64,000 nt of DNA from Tricholomella constricta (GCA_013368375.1 JAACJP010000039.1:310001-374000), one strand, 5' to 3'; counted from the stretch's first letter, positions 21,158-34,500 are shown. Program-made: numbers and translations. The notes: generated by a model not told the origin, from the letters alone.

Positions 21158-24100
21158 ATGCAGGACAGGTAAGCTACCAAGGTACGACCGCTCCCTCTCA
21201 AAGGGAGCCCCAACGGCATACTATAAAAATTAGTGGACGCTGTCGTGCAGCAGCCCTGCTCAAGTCGCCCGGCAAAGTACACGCCTCTCCGCGTACAGAA
21301 CTTGGTGACATCGTCCCCCAGCCCCACCCCTGGGTTAAAAGGGTGGCGAACCTAGTCCTTGGTTGTATACTAGGTGCGTCGTAACAACCGCTTCAACACT
21401 AACCCCCCCAATCCCTACAGGAAACGAATCAGGCAACGGTCACACCCCCACCCAATCCGGAGGGGATCACGATTCTGCCGCCGATCGCCCCGAAGATGGA
21501 CTGGATGGAGAGGAAGGCGGAGTCCCCAGGGACAACCCGGAGAGTAGAACTTCGGGCACCTCGAGCCAGAGGGCAGACGGCACGAGTGCCGTGGCTAGTC
21601 GAGACGAGCCAGATACTCTCGGTAACACACCGAGACGGCACACGCAGCCGACGCAAGGACCTCCGAGGTCCCCGCTCCCCGAGGGAGGCGGAAGAACAAA
21701 TAACGCCAATGCCAACGCAGACAGGGATGACAACAACGAGAGACTCCAGCAGCCATCTCAGAGCCAACGCCATCAGACGAGAGATAATTATGGCCCGAAC
21801 AGAACACAGAGACGCACAGCAATACATAATTGTAAGAAGCACACCAAAGCAGCGATACGCGTCGCCTCACTGAACATAAGAGGCTTTCGCACAACCGGTA
21901 GTGGAAGGGCCGAATCGAAGTGGCTCCACGTTAACCAACTGCTTCGAGATAAGCGAATTGGTATCCTCACTGTCCAAGAAACCCACCTCACGGAGGAAAG
22001 ACGAGTTGACCTTGAAAAACTATTCTCAAGAAGAATGAAAATACACATATCAGTGGACCCGGTGAATCCAACGGGCAGAGCAGGAATAGCGATAGTACTC
22101 AACAAGGAAATAACAAACGCGGCCGGTGCGAGAATCACCGAGATCATCCCCGGCAGAGCGATCCACATACAAACGAACTGGCACAGAGCGGAGCAGATCT
22201 CTGTTCTATCGGTCTATGCCCCCAACCTCACCGGGGGCGACGAAAATGCCAAATTTTGGAGAGAAATACACGACTACCTCGTAGCTCACCCAAGGCTAAA
22301 GGTCGATATGATGACCGGGGACTTTAACATGGTTGAGGATATGATTGACCGTCTGCCAGCAAGAAGCGACTCACCCGAAACAATTGAAGAGCTAGCCAGC
22401 CTCAAGTCCCTGCTCGGTCTAGTAGACGGGTGGAGAACCACGTTCCCCACCGCTAAGGAATTTTCCTTCCTGCAAGATGCAACAAAGTCTCAGTCACGCA
22501 TAGACAGAATATATGTCTCACCGAGCGTGCTCCAGACGGCAAGAGAATGGAAGATGGAACCATCAGGAATCCCCGGAGCTGACCATAAACTGGTATCAGT
22601 CCAGGTTGCCCACCTCAATGCCCCATGGATAGGTAAAGGGAGGTGGTCAATACCGCACCACGTACTGAACGACAAAATGTACAAGGCAAAAGCGAAAGAG
22701 ATCGGCATCAAAGCCCTGCGCGAAGTAGAAGAATTGATGGACGAGAGGTCGGAATCAAAGAATCCCCAGACGATCTTTAAAGCCTTCAAGTCTGAACTAC
22801 TTGATTTCGCCCGCCTAAGAGATAAAACCATAGTCCCACGAATCGAAAGGCAACTGCGGGACCTACAAACCGCCCTCCACAGAGTAAATAACGACCCCCT
22901 ACTTGAGACGGATGAACTCCAGATTGCCTCCGCAGAAATAGAAACAAAAATGCGAGCCCTTGAACAGAAACGACACCTGGACAAGAGGAAACAGTCCATG
23001 ATACGCAACAGATTAGAAGGTGAGACAATATGCAAATACTGGACAACCTCAAACAAAGTAGCAAAACCAAGGGACATGATCTTTGCCTTGAAGACTAACC
23101 GAAGAGAAGATGCGGACGGACGCCCAACATATGAATCCCACTCCCAGAAGATGGCGGAAATGGGCCGAAATTACCACGACGACTTGCAAAATGCAGGACC
23201 TCAGCACACAGAGGAGAGACGCGAAGAAGCTATAGCCTCGACAATCGAGAACATCGACAAAGCCGCAACAAGGGACCAATCAGCCAAACTTGCTTCCGAC
23301 GTAACAAAAGACGAAGTCGCAGAAGCCCTACGATGCGCGAAGAATAACACTGCAGCAGGCATCGATGGCGCCACGAATGAAATGTGGAAAGACCTACACA
23401 GACGTCATGTCGATGAACACGCCCGCGGAGTCGATTGCACTTTCGATGTAACGAAACTACTCACCCTCGTCTTCAATGACATAAAAACCTTCGGCCTTGT
23501 CCCGTTATCAGACTTCGCGGAAGGATGGATGTGTCCGCTGTATAAGAAGAACGATAAGACCGAAATCGAGAATTATAGGCCAATAACCTGTCTAAATACC
23601 GATTACAAATTGTTCACCAAATGCCTGGCGACCAGATTAGCGGAGGCCGCACCCTCCTTAATACACCCAAGTCAAGCCGGTTTCATCCCGGGAAGACAGA
23701 TATCCGACCAGACGAAACTGGTCCGACTTATGCTACAATATGCTGAAGACACCGATCAAAACGGCATGATAATCGCGCTAGATCAAGAAAAAGCGTACGA
23801 TAAGATAAAACACGACTACCTTTGGAGGACGCTAGAAAAATTCAACATACCAGAAGAATTCATAAGACCAGTCCGGTCGCTCTACGAAACGGCAGAAACA
23901 AGAATAATGATAAACGGTAATCTGTCCTCTCCGTGGAAAATAACTAGGGGAGTACGACAAGGTGATCCATTATCTTGTCTTCTCTTCGATCTGGCAATAG
24001 AACCCTTAGCAGCATCAATAAGAGCTTCAACATTGGAAGGCTTCGTTATACCTGGTAGCGAAGAGCGACTGATTACCAATCTCTTCGCCGACGATACCAC

Positions 24101-26702
24101 CGTCTTTATGTCCCAGAATGATAACCTCCAGGACCTCAATGAGATCCTCGATACGTGGTGTGTGGCGTCAGGTGCAAAATTCAACGCAGGAAAAACAGAG
24201 ATCATACCGATCGGTTCCAAGACATACAGAGAAAACCTCTTACACTCCCGAAAAAGTAACGTCAACGCTGCGGAAATACCGGCAAATGTACACATCGCAC
24301 AGGAGGGAGAAGCGGTGAGAATCCTCGGCGCGTGGTTCGGGAACGGAATCGACGCAGAAGGCCCATGGTCACTAATAAAAGACAAAATTGCAGCGAGCCT
24401 TGCGAACTGGGAAAAAAGCAACCCCTCCATCGAAGGACGACGCCTGATAGTAACAATGGTAGTAGGCGGCATGACGCAATACCTGACACAAGTCCAGGGG
24501 ATGCCCAAGCGAGTGGAAGACGAAATAGCAAAAATCATCAGAACTTTTACATGGAATGATAAACGCTCACCGGTTAGTGAAGAAACCCTCTTCAGGAGCA
24601 CGGAGGAAGGCGGAAGATCCCTACTTGATATAAAGTCACGAAATGAAGCGATCGAAGTAATGTGGTTGAAAAGATACCTCGACTTGAGTAATAACAGGCC
24701 ATTATGGGCTCTAGTTGCCGACGCTCTGTTTGCAATCCACACCCCGAGAACTGAAACGAACGTAGACATCAGAGTTCGACAGAACACATACCTACAATCC
24801 TGGAAGACCTCCTGTACAGAAAGGGCGGGAGTATGCCCAGACCTACGTCGTATGTCCAAAGTTGCCAAAAAATACGGTCTACGAACAGAAGGTATAGCGT
24901 TCCCGAAAGAGATAGTACGCCAGAGACCAATATGGTACCATAGTGACGCAGATAGAAAGATAAGGCGAATGAACCACGGCGTAATCAGCGAATGCCTGAA
25001 GAGCAAGCACATAATAAGAACGGTAGGAGATACAGAAACCCTAGCGAACCTACTGGATATCCCAGAACATCAGGACCACAACGAATGTCCATGCCCCGGA
25101 TGCGCAGACATCAAAACAAGGACACGATGCGAACATCCCAATGAATGCGCGGAAAAAGCGAACAACTTACTAAACACCCTCCCCCCAAAATGGGACCCGA
25201 GACGAGCCCCTGACACTCCCCCAGTAGTACAAGAAGAAAACATGGTCCCCTTACCCCAAGCAGAGGAAGAGGAATGGCTGACCTTCAAGAATAACTTCGC
25301 AAACGATGGGTCCCTGGCGGATATCTTTCGTATCTTCACAAGTGGAACTACAGAAGGAGCCCTCCCTGTAACATTGTCACAAACTGACGAAGGCCCGATC
25401 CTAAAAGTGGCCACTGATGGCTCCTGCTTCAATAATGGAAGTGATGATGCCTACGCAGGCGCCGGGGTGTTCTACGATCCCGAAGATGAGAGGAACATCA
25501 AAATAAAAGTTCCAAAGAAATTCACCCAATCGAACCAAACAGCAGAACTTCTCGCCTTGAAGGAAGCAGCGGAAAAGGCGCCAGCGAACGGGCGACTTCA
25601 CCTTGAACTCGACTCCAAGTACGCTATCCAAAACGTCACGAAGAACCTAAAAAAGAACGAAGACGAAGGTTACATCAACACGTCGAACGAAGAACTCACG
25701 CGTCTCACCGTGGCCCGCCTGAGAGCACGAACGACGATTAGCAGACTAAAATGGGTGAAAGGCCATAGTGGCCATGAAAGGAACGAAGGCGCCGACCGCC
25801 TAGCAGATGAAGCATCAAACCTCCCCGAAGACATCGTACCCGACTGCACAATCGACCCAACACTAATGGTGTCGGGCTTGAGACTATCATGCATAACACA
25901 GTCCCTAGCATATAAAGCAGTTAGAGCAATTAAAGTTAAAAAAAACCCAAACTCGAGAACAAGAACGAAAGAAAACATCGAAAAGATAAAAGACGCGATC
26001 GAAGACGCGTATGACAGGAGACCCACATCCCAATCTATCTGGAAGAGCTTCAGGAGAAAAGACCTATCAAGACAGCAACGCTATTTCCTCTGGATGGCCA
26101 CCCATGATGCCTATATGATCGGTTCCCACTGGCAGAGGGACAACTTCAACGACGAACAGCAGGAAAGAGCAATGTGCACCCACGACGGAACACTAGAATC
26201 GATGGACCATATCCTTACGAAATGCGAATGTATCGGACAAGCGGAAATATGGCGAGAAGCAGAAAGCCTATGGGAAGTAAAACGAAGAGACACATGGAGA
26301 CAACCCACTATAGGACTCATACTAGGAGCCATGCTAGCAGAACACAAAGACGGTAACGGCAAATTAATCACTGGATGCACGAGACTCTTCAGGATAATTA
26401 TGATAGAATCAGCGTACCTTATCTGGAAACTCAGATGCGAAAGGACGATTCAGAACGAAAACAATCCTCACTCCAAAGCCGAAGTCATAGCGAGGTGGAG
26501 GAAATCTATCAATGACAGATTAGATCTTGACCGAAGAATGACGGACAAAAAACTAAAGTCAAAGGCATTAGATAAATCCCTTGTCCAAGAGACGTGGAAG
26601 GGAGTACTACAAAACGAACAAAGACTGCCCGAAAATTGGGTAGACAAACCCGGGGTTTTAGTGGGTATTAGATTAATTGTTCACAGAGAAGGAGTGGGCT
26701 AA
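21158..26702 (+). CDS. LINE ORF2: AP endonuclease, reverse transcriptase, RNase H
   Basis: ORF2 nicks the target and reverse-transcribes the element RNA. The endonuclease shows SLNIRGF, VQETHL, TGDFN, RIDRIY and GADHKLV. The reverse transcriptase (about 23500-24250) shows YRPITCL, QAGFIPGR, IALDQEKAYD, GVRQGDPLSCLLF and the catalytic FADD at 24084-24095. A Cys/His cluster (CPCPGC..RC.H..EC) near 25087 precedes RNase H with TDGSC, TAELLAL, LELDSKYA and GADRLADEA. In the main frame no ATG occurs before the endonuclease domain. Removing introns 21169-21233 and 21374-21420 (the second with a CACTAAC branch) joins exons 21158-21168, 21234-21373 and 21421-26702 in frame, about 1810 residues starting MQDSGRC. 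Domains and frame appear intact. Confidence 0.9.
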
Positions 26703-26886
26703 ATCTCTGAGAGTAAGCCTACGGAAAAACAATAAAATATATCCGGAGTCCCACACTGAGTGCGTAAAAGCATTTCCTCGGTGGTAAATTTAAATTCAAC
26801 GGAGGAGGGTCATTGACCCACCTACACAGCGGGCGGAAGGGAGACGACCTTGTTCGTCGGCCAAGCCGCCATACCAAACGCTACAC

Positions 26887-26887
<1 letters not shown>

Positions 26888-26923
<36 letters not shown>
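26888..26923 (+). repeat. A-tail of the LINE
   Basis: An uninterrupted run of about 36 A bases ends the element directly before the right target-site duplication. Confidence 0.9.
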
Positions 26924-26925
<2 letters not shown>

Positions 26926-26938
26926 AAAAGAGTCCATA
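26924..26938. repeat. Target-site duplication, right copy
   Basis: GAAAAAGAGTCCATA, identical to 18153-18167. Confidence 0.93.
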
Positions 26939-27047
26939 AGTATCTGCCCCTGCCGCCAATTTTTCACAAGACTAAAAATACAGCATATTCATGTCGCGAT
27001 TGCTACGGCCCTTGATGCTAGCCATCATTAAACCAGAATCCCCGTCG

Positions 27048-27803
27048 CTACCCAGACCACACTAAAGTACCAGGTGGGAGATCTTCAGGAAGAACATCCA
27101 CCTTGGGTGCACTATGATTGGCAAGGATTATTGCGATAGCGGCTAGAAAAGCTTTAATATGAGGAAGAAATTTGAGTGAATGATCACCCACAGCCTAAGA
27201 ATAGGAAGACAGAGATCCCGAGGGCTGATGCCCCCCCAATACATACCAGGCGTTCCGCAGCATAGATAGCGGACCTGTCGTTGCAAAGTGAAGGAATTTG
27301 TGTCCCTAGCGAAATTGAAAGAGCTGCTTGTGAACGTTTTAGTGCGCACAAACAACTCATGAACAGAGCGAATGCTGACCGAGCCAACCTACGGCGGAAA
27401 GCGAAAACAACTTGACGTGAGCAGAGACCCTCGAGGGGATTTCCGCAGAGAGTGGCGTTTTGTCCCTCATCATCCTGAATATGAATTAAGTGATAGCTGT
27501 GAAAGAAGGGGGCATGAACCCTCACACGCCCACCATCACGCAAGTCAGGACACTCCACCCGATGGCCACCCCTAGCAAAATTGCTACCGGAAGATATTTA
27601 TCAACTGAACATTTCCGGCGACAGCTGGTCGTACTTATCAAGCGGGAAAAAACAACGAAGACTAGAAAAATTATACACACAGCTATCTGAGCGAGGCCAT
27701 AGCTGAGCATCACATCTGTATCAAAATGCGTGAGAAAGATTAATGGCAATACAAAAAGGAAACGAAACATACTGTAAGCTTTCCTGAGACGAGTGTTGGA
27801 CAT
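27048..27803 (-). CDS. Multi-pass membrane protein, tandem family member 3
   Basis: This is a more diverged paralog of the genes at 14706-15522 and 16635-17429. Exon 1 ends MSNTRLRKAY, spliced in the same phase to NVMLSYGLAQIAVCIIFLVF. Next are KYLPVAILLGVAIGWSVLT (the AIGW motif is kept), TPLSAEIPSRVSAHVKLFSLSAVGWLG, ALSISLGTQIPSLC..GGASALGISVFLF, and a tail FLAAIAIILANHSAPKVDV ending at 27048. Shared exon order supports the model. Function is unknown. The LINE separates it from members 1 and 2. Confidence 0.55.
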
Positions 27804-28613
27804 GATTGATTGCTGCTCCGAGATGTTGGCGATACATAAATAAGAACTGGTTCCCCATTTGGACGGGCTTGGGCTGTGATATGCGTCAGGCGTAAAGGTT
27901 GTCGCAAGCGCCAGGGACACCACAACTCCATGTTACCCGCCAAGCTGCGCACATTCAAGGGGTTGATGTAGGAGCACCGCCGCTCTCGAGTCCAAGTGAT
28001 CAAAGTGACTGCTGCTGTTCTTGTAACATTACTTAGATCGAGGAACCAGGCTCCGCGTGTAAAACGAAAATGTCGTTCGTTCCCCGCAGTTTAATAATTC
28101 GATTCGTCAATGATATCAGCAACAATATACCAGCAACAATACCTGTGGAATGTCATCTGCTTGAGTCGGAAGAGGCCTTGAAGGCAAGGGCATCAATCTT
28201 GAATCGATTGTGTGCTGTTGAAGCGTACCTATATCGGCAGTTGGGTAGCATAGAGTTAGTGAGAATACAATTTCATCGTGCTCTTTAACAGAACAGAATC
28301 GGAAGACTCGGACGACATGCAGTAGAGTATGATTGATTAATGAGCTCCAAAATCGTGAAAAGGTCGTGACAAAAATAACAAGCCAGTCCATACATACGAG
28401 TACGCCAAGAATCTGAGAGCAGAATGAGGAGGGGCTTGAAAATAAGAACGATGTCGTCGGACTCCGTCCTATATACAAAGAACATGATTAGCAGTAATTC
28501 GTCGTCAACGTCATATCGAATAAGTATTCAAAATGGGCAGTCAAGAAAGCGTTTGATCTCCGTCCCTAGATGTGAGCCGGGTATCCTGGAAGCCAGTATA
28601 TGTGAGATTGGAA
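27804..28613. other. Intergenic, one doubtful minus-strand frame
   Basis: A minus-strand frame at 28478-28116 has a hydrophobic stretch (VCMDWLVIFVTTFSRFW), but neither a start nor conserved neighbours could be found. The rest is promoter of member 3 and 3' flank of the next gene. Confidence 0.35.
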
Positions 28614-31171
28614 TCAGGCCTTCTTCTCGCCGTCAAAGAAGGCGACAAGTTGGCCAATGGGAACTTTCCCGACTGGTTTCGGCATTGCGATTTTCGTCCC
28701 CTCCTTATCCTGTTTCCTTAGGACCAACGGATCCACAAATTTTCCGGTCGGGAAATTGCTCTCGGGGCCAGGAGCCGCACCCGTGAGACGGTCGATCGAG
28801 CGCGAACGGAGGCGGGGCTTGAGAGGTGTGATGGGGGTTTGTGGTGGCTGGAGGTTCGAGAACCCGTAGGCCGATTGTGCGCGGAGCCGGCGGCTTGAAG
28901 CTGGGGAGGGCGAAGAGTCAGAAGCCTTGTAATCGCCGTTGCTGTGGTTGATGAAGCGCGCTGAAGAGGATTTGCCAATGGTCTCGTCCTGGAATTCGTT
29001 GGAGCTATCCTCGTCTTGGTCGTCTGTGATGGCACCAGGAGAATTCGTAAAATATGCGGTCCCCATCGAAGAGGTCAGGCGCGGGGAGGTGCTGCGCTCG
29101 AGATCGGGTGGAGAGACGATGGGTTCGCCGAGCGCGACAGTGTAACGTTTCCGCGGGGTCGGACTGACGCTGGACGGCCGTGGAGAGCGAGTCTTTGGTG
29201 GGGGGAGGCCCTGTACCGGGGGGCTCATTGCACGCGCCGCCTGGGGAGAAGATTCGCGGACGCTTGAAGTGAGGGACGACGTAGATGCACGTGGGGTGAT
29301 CCCAAGGCCAACGTTTGATAAACCAGCGACGGAGAGAGGTCGAGTTCTCGTAGCTGAAGTGACGGACGAGGGCGGAGAGTGAGGTGGTGAGAAAACACCC
29401 TGTGAGAGGACAGAGGAGTCAGGCGGGGTTGCATAATCGCCTGTAGGATAGGGCAGCCGTGTACCGGAGGATTTGGAAGACGCCATCGGTGGACTCGTCG
29501 ACTCGCGAGCCGTGGCCGACACGAGGCGCGAGTGGTGGGGGGTTGACACTGGTGATAACGGGATGTCTGGATTATCATGGATGACGATAGTTGAAGGGGT
29601 CTGCGGCGCGACAGAGATAGGCGCTGGCTGGCGGGACGGTCCAGAAGACAGGTTGGAAGGTGAGGTGGCGAGCTTCGCTACCTCACGTCCGAGTTCACCA
29701 ACACGGCCTTGAAGTTCAGTGATGCCATTCTTCATGTCCTGGATATCATGGGCGACCAATGTAGAAACATTAGCGCGCGACCCTGGAATAGGCCCTTTCT
29801 CGGCTTCCTGCTCCTTTTCTCTCTCTTTGTCCACCAACCACCGTTCGACGTCGCTCATTCGCTCCTCCAGAGCCCGCACATGCCCGACTGTCCATTTTTC
29901 AAGTTTCTCAAATCTCTTCGCGATAGTGAGGAGAGTGCCCGGTACGTCCAAAGTGCCTTGCGGATTAAAGTGAGCGTAAAGCGGTGGAGCCTCTCTTGAA
30001 GGCGATGACGAAACGACATCCATTGAGCGCATGGGAGATGGAGTCAAATTAGGTGGCAGGTTCGACAAGTTCGGGCGTGATGGGGTAGGAGAGGAAGGAG
30101 ACGCTGGTACCGGCTTGCGATGCGGTGGTGGTGGATGGACACTATTGAGATTCAGGAGAGCAGAGTTGCTAAGTTTCTCCTGAGGATTGGCAGGCCAGTC
30201 CAAGTCCACCACCCGTTCCTTGTCTTTCTCCTTCCCTTTCCCTTTCTTGTCTTTCTCCCGTGCTTTAGCCTCCTGTATGACCTGCTGTGCTGGAGTGAGA
30301 GGATCCTTATCCTTTGTTGGCGTCAGCTTATTTTTTGCTGCTGTCCACCACTTCTGGCTGTCCTTCTGTGAGCTCGATGGCGATGGAGGATCATGCGCGG
30401 TCTGAGAACGGGACGGTGGAGGTGGAAGGCTCCTTGTGCTCTCCATCATTGCCAGGACGCGTTCTTCGACTAATTTCCTTTCCACTGCTTCTCTCGTCAA
30501 GATCCGTTCTGCCTCACGCCTGCTTCTATCCCTCTCACGTTCTGCCTCTGCCTCTAGCTCCGCGTCGGTGGGCATGGATCCTGGCGATCGTGGTGTCATA
30601 TTCCCGAGGAAAGACCCTACTCGTTGAGTGAAGCTTGCCGCAAGCTGTGAGACCGATGAAGATGGGGAAACTGATCGCTCAGGCCGCCCCCGTCTATCAT
30701 GAAAGTCTTCCTCGCCCTCGTCATCTGAAACGTCCTCGGGGTCGATACCAGTAAACGTGTCTGGCACAAAACCATTTCGAAGTGGCGACGGTGGCCGTCC
30801 TGGAGGAGGACGATATCCTTCAGGCTGTATTTCCAAATTCTATTTAGTTACAGACAGAGTTGGAATATGAAAAGCCACGGACTGGATTGAGAGAAGACTG
30901 GGATGCCGGCGAAGTCATTCGCCTGTGCTGTTTCTGCATCTGGCCTGCAGCTGGGGGCTGGAGACTGTTCTGCGTGAGCGAGTGGGTCGAGCGATGGGAA
31001 GGGGAGTGAGCCATGATCACCAGCAGAGCTCGTTGCCCACGGTTTCCTCGAGCGCTGCTGCAGACCGAGACTCACTTGACGGCGGCGGTGTTGGAAAGGA
31101 AACGCCAAGTCCCGTGACGTCGGTCTCGGTTGTCGCCTTGGCGCGGAGTTCGAAACATTGACAATGAGCAT
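28614..31171 (-). CDS. Large Pro/Ser-rich coiled-coil protein, hypothetical
   Basis: The main exon (30841-28614) encodes about 741 residues: an acidic patch (GIDPEDVSDDEGEEDF), a charged coiled coil (AELEAEAERERDRSRREAE), a Lys-rich linker, then a conserved-looking block (YAHFNPQGTLDVPGTLLTIA..RFEKLEKWTVGHVRALEERM) that predicts a second coiled coil, then a long disordered Ser/Pro tail ending KVPIGQLVAFFDGEKKA. The exon has no ATG at its 5' end and is preceded by a TAG acceptor, so an upstream exon is needed. The likely one begins MLIVNVSNSAPRRQPRP at 31171, with a GTGAGT donor after FQHRRRQ, but I could not prove the junction. Function is unknown; it may be a scaffold. Confidence 0.65.
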
Positions 31172-31597
31172 CTTCACCTCGTCGACCGAGTCCACCTAAT
31201 TCACTCTTAGATTACTTTGACGCTCATATTGATTATGTTTTAGGATGCCTTCGCCGAACTGTGCATAGTACACGTGTAAGGCGCGTGAGAGTCGAGAAGC
31301 TGTCAATATAACTGGAGGCTGTTCTTGTTCAACTCAGTCGTATTCTAGACCTTGAATGAGCCTACCACCACCACCATGCCCCCACTCATGCGGGCCTTAC
31401 AACACCTGCTAATAACGGTTTTAATTCTAGTCTCTGTCGGCCTCGTGACTAACCTAAGGTCCTCTGGGAGCTCAGGAGTGAGTGTATCCTCTAACGAACG
31501 GAGCCACGAATAACCTTTGAACTCAGGACTCACCAGCGCTTCTCATGTCAACCTAGGTATCAAGGAAATAGCTCCAGGTGATGCACCCACAGTTGAG

Positions 31598-34500
31598 CAA
31601 GTTATCGCCATGCACTATTGTATTGTTCGAAATCCAACCTTGACCTCCATAGTATTGTTGCAATTCACGGCCTGAATGGTGACCGTGAAGCATCGTGGAC
31701 AGCTAGTGGCAATAACATCCTCTGGCTTAGAGACCTACTGGCTCCTGGAATTCCGAATGCCAGAATCTTGACATACGGGTATGATGCGAATACGAGTGGC
31801 GCCTGGTCGACGCACCAAACCGTTCCAAGGCACGCAGATGACCTCCTTGCGAAGCTCGCAATATACAGGGAGCTAACCAACGTACTTACTGTCACATCGA
31901 TATTACGTTTAATTGCTGAAACGCCTACAGACAATCGAGCGACCTATCGTCTTTGTGGTCCACAGCCTTGGTGGAATTGTGCTCAAACAGGTAAGCACCT
32001 ATGAAGCGTCTACTGCTTCATCAATTTATTGACACGTCTCTGAAGGCGCTTGTTCATGCCTTTTCTGCAAGCCCAAATCACCTTTCCGGCCACAAGGCAA
32101 TTCAGGTATCGACCTCAGGTATCATCTTCTTGGGCACCCCTCACCAGGGTGCAAACGGCGTGACATTGGCTTCGATTGTGCTTCGCATTCAATCGTTCTA
32201 CTCGTCCACTAACGATGGAATTCTCAAGCATCTCGGTCGAGATTCCGAATTTCTGGAAGTACAACAAACACATTACACTTCAATCAGCGAGAGAATTGAC
32301 ACCAAGTTTTTCTATGAAGCGTACGCAACTCGACTTCCTGGGGGCCGACAGATAACGGTCTGTCCCAATACATTTTCTCGATCACCGACCCTTAATGCGC
32401 TCCGATAGCTTGTTCCTAGAATTTCTGCCGTTGTTCCTGGGACACGCGATGCTGAAGCCATTGCTATCAATAAAGATCACAGCGGCATGTCAAAGTTCGC
32501 GTCTCACGAAGACGATGACTTTCGAACAGTCCTCCAATCGCTGCGAAGCATGGTTAAGCAAGCGCCACAGAAGGTCAGGCGCGAGTGGGTGCAATACAAG
32601 AGAATCGAAAGTGAGTAGATTTGCCTTCAGATGTGGTGCAGGAGCTGAACGTCTAATCTGAGTATTGAGGAGGGACCAGACCACCGTGAACTACGTACCA
32701 GCCCCCAGCCGACGTTTCACTGGACGTGCGGACCAGTTGAACCAACTGCAGCACCTCTTCTTTGATCAGAGAGACGAGGTGCAGCAGCGCGTCCTGCTCC
32801 ACGGTATGGCGGGCGTGGGGAAGACTCAAATTGCCCTTAAGTTTGCTGAACAGAACGCAGGCAGGTGAGTATATTTGTCATTCTGATGACGTTACCCTTA
32901 TTCGGGCTTATTCCGTGGACAAGATTGTGGCGAGTCTTTTGGGTGGACGCTAACAACACCGAAACAATTGAAGAAAGTCTCCGCGCCATCGCCATCGACG
33001 ATCCAGAGGCGCAAGGATCCAAAGTACGGGAGTCTCCACAATCAGTCCTTCGATGGATCTCCCGCGCGGATGGCGAGTGGCTCATGGTTTTCGATAATGC
33101 CGATCGGGATTCAAGCCTTGTCGTCAAGTATCTTCCATCAGGAAACCGCGGGAACGTGCTCATTACGAGTTTAACCCCAGAAATGGGACATGTGGTGTCC
33201 CATTTCATCGAGGTTCAGGGGATGGAGAAAGACGATGCTGATTCATTGCTCCTGACCGCCGCGCGGCTGAATCTCGAGTCTGGTATACTAAGACGTGAGG
33301 CACGGGCCATCGTCACAGAACTTTGTTTCCTGCCTCTCGCGGTGGATCAAGCAGGAACAGCTATTGCGCGGGGCCTCGTCGATATTGATGGCTACCTTGC
33401 AATGTACGCCAATCATCGGCAACGGCTGATGGCCTATCCTTCCTTCAAAGGAGCAACTAATTATGGTCGAGCAGTGTATGGCACTTGGGACATGCTGTTC
33501 GAGGCGATCAATAGCCAACGAGCGACAAGCGACAGTGCGAAGAGTGCGATTGTCATCTTGGAGACATTCGCTTTTTTACACCCCGAGAACATACGAGAAG
33601 ACATTTTTCAACGGGCTGCTGAATCCAGTTTCAAAGACCCTGCAAACCTTCCATTTCCTCTGACGCTCGACAAACACAATAAATGGGATCCCCTCTTCTT
33701 CAACGAAGGCATAGAAATACTACTGTCATACTCCCTCATTCGGCGCGGAGGAGTGAGAAGATCTTATGCCGTGCATCGCCTGGTGCATAATTGGAGCCGG
33801 GACAGGATGGAACTAATCGACCAGGTGAACAAATGCATCGCTGCGAAGCGCATCCTGGTGCGTTCGATTTCATTGGGCGACACGAGCCAGGAGTATGCGT
33901 TTCGTCGCGCAATCCTCCCACACATCAAGGCGAACCGCCTGTACGCGCTTGAAGCCAACGCGCCGCGGTCCTTCGACGATGACGAGTTCAACAAATACTG
34001 GCGCGTGTATTTCGACAACGGCTATGGGAAGGACGCCGAAGACATGATTTCTCGCGCAGTTGAATGGCGCGCAGCTACATACGGGCCTGAGGATCCTAGA
34101 ACGTTTGACAGCCAGGATAGGTTGGTGGTGGCGTACCACCTGCTCGAAGAGTGGGACAAGGCCGAGAAACTTGGGGTGGCGCTTGTCGAGGGGCGGAAGA
34201 GGGTTATGGGTCCGGAACATGTCAGCACACTTGGGACCATGTCCAACCTGGCATTGACCTATAAGAGTCAGCGAAAACCCAGGGAGGCGGAGAAGCTGGG
34301 ATTAGAGGTGTTGAGGATCAATACGAAAATATTGGGCCCTGAACATCCTGATCTCTTGCCGACGATGAACAACCTCGCATCGACGTACGCTGATCTCGAA
34401 CAATGGCAGGATGGCGAACCGCTGGCGCTCAGGGCAATAGAAATGACCAAGTCAACGGTTGGGGCGGATCATCCCAGAACTGTCATCAGAAAGCTCGTCC

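Larger units (their letters stand above)
18168..26923 (+). mobile_element. Full-length LINE (APE-RT-RNase H non-LTR retrotransposon)
   Basis: The element is 8.76 kb, lies between perfect 15-bp direct repeats and ends in a pure A-tail of 36 bases. It encodes an upstream small ORF, a gag-like ORF1 with a CCHC knuckle and RGG tail, and an ORF2 with AP-type endonuclease, reverse transcriptase and RNase H. The layout fits RNase H-bearing fungal LINEs such as the Tad group, but clade assignment needs a tree. All long frames are intact and the duplications are identical, so insertion looks recent. The 5' UTR is about 650 bp. It carries GT-AG introns in all three ORFs by my reading. It sits between members 2 and 3 of a tandem membrane-gene family and does not clearly break a gene. 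Confidence 0.92.

Noticed and set aside
23882..25012. Long minus-strand open frame (376 codons) inside ORF2
   Set aside because: It is antisense to the reverse transcriptase, has no recognisable motifs and follows from the codon use of the sense frame.
26939..27047. Idea that the LINE destroyed a host gene
   Set aside because: Joining the flanks at the target site gives no continuous reading frame; the site looks intergenic.
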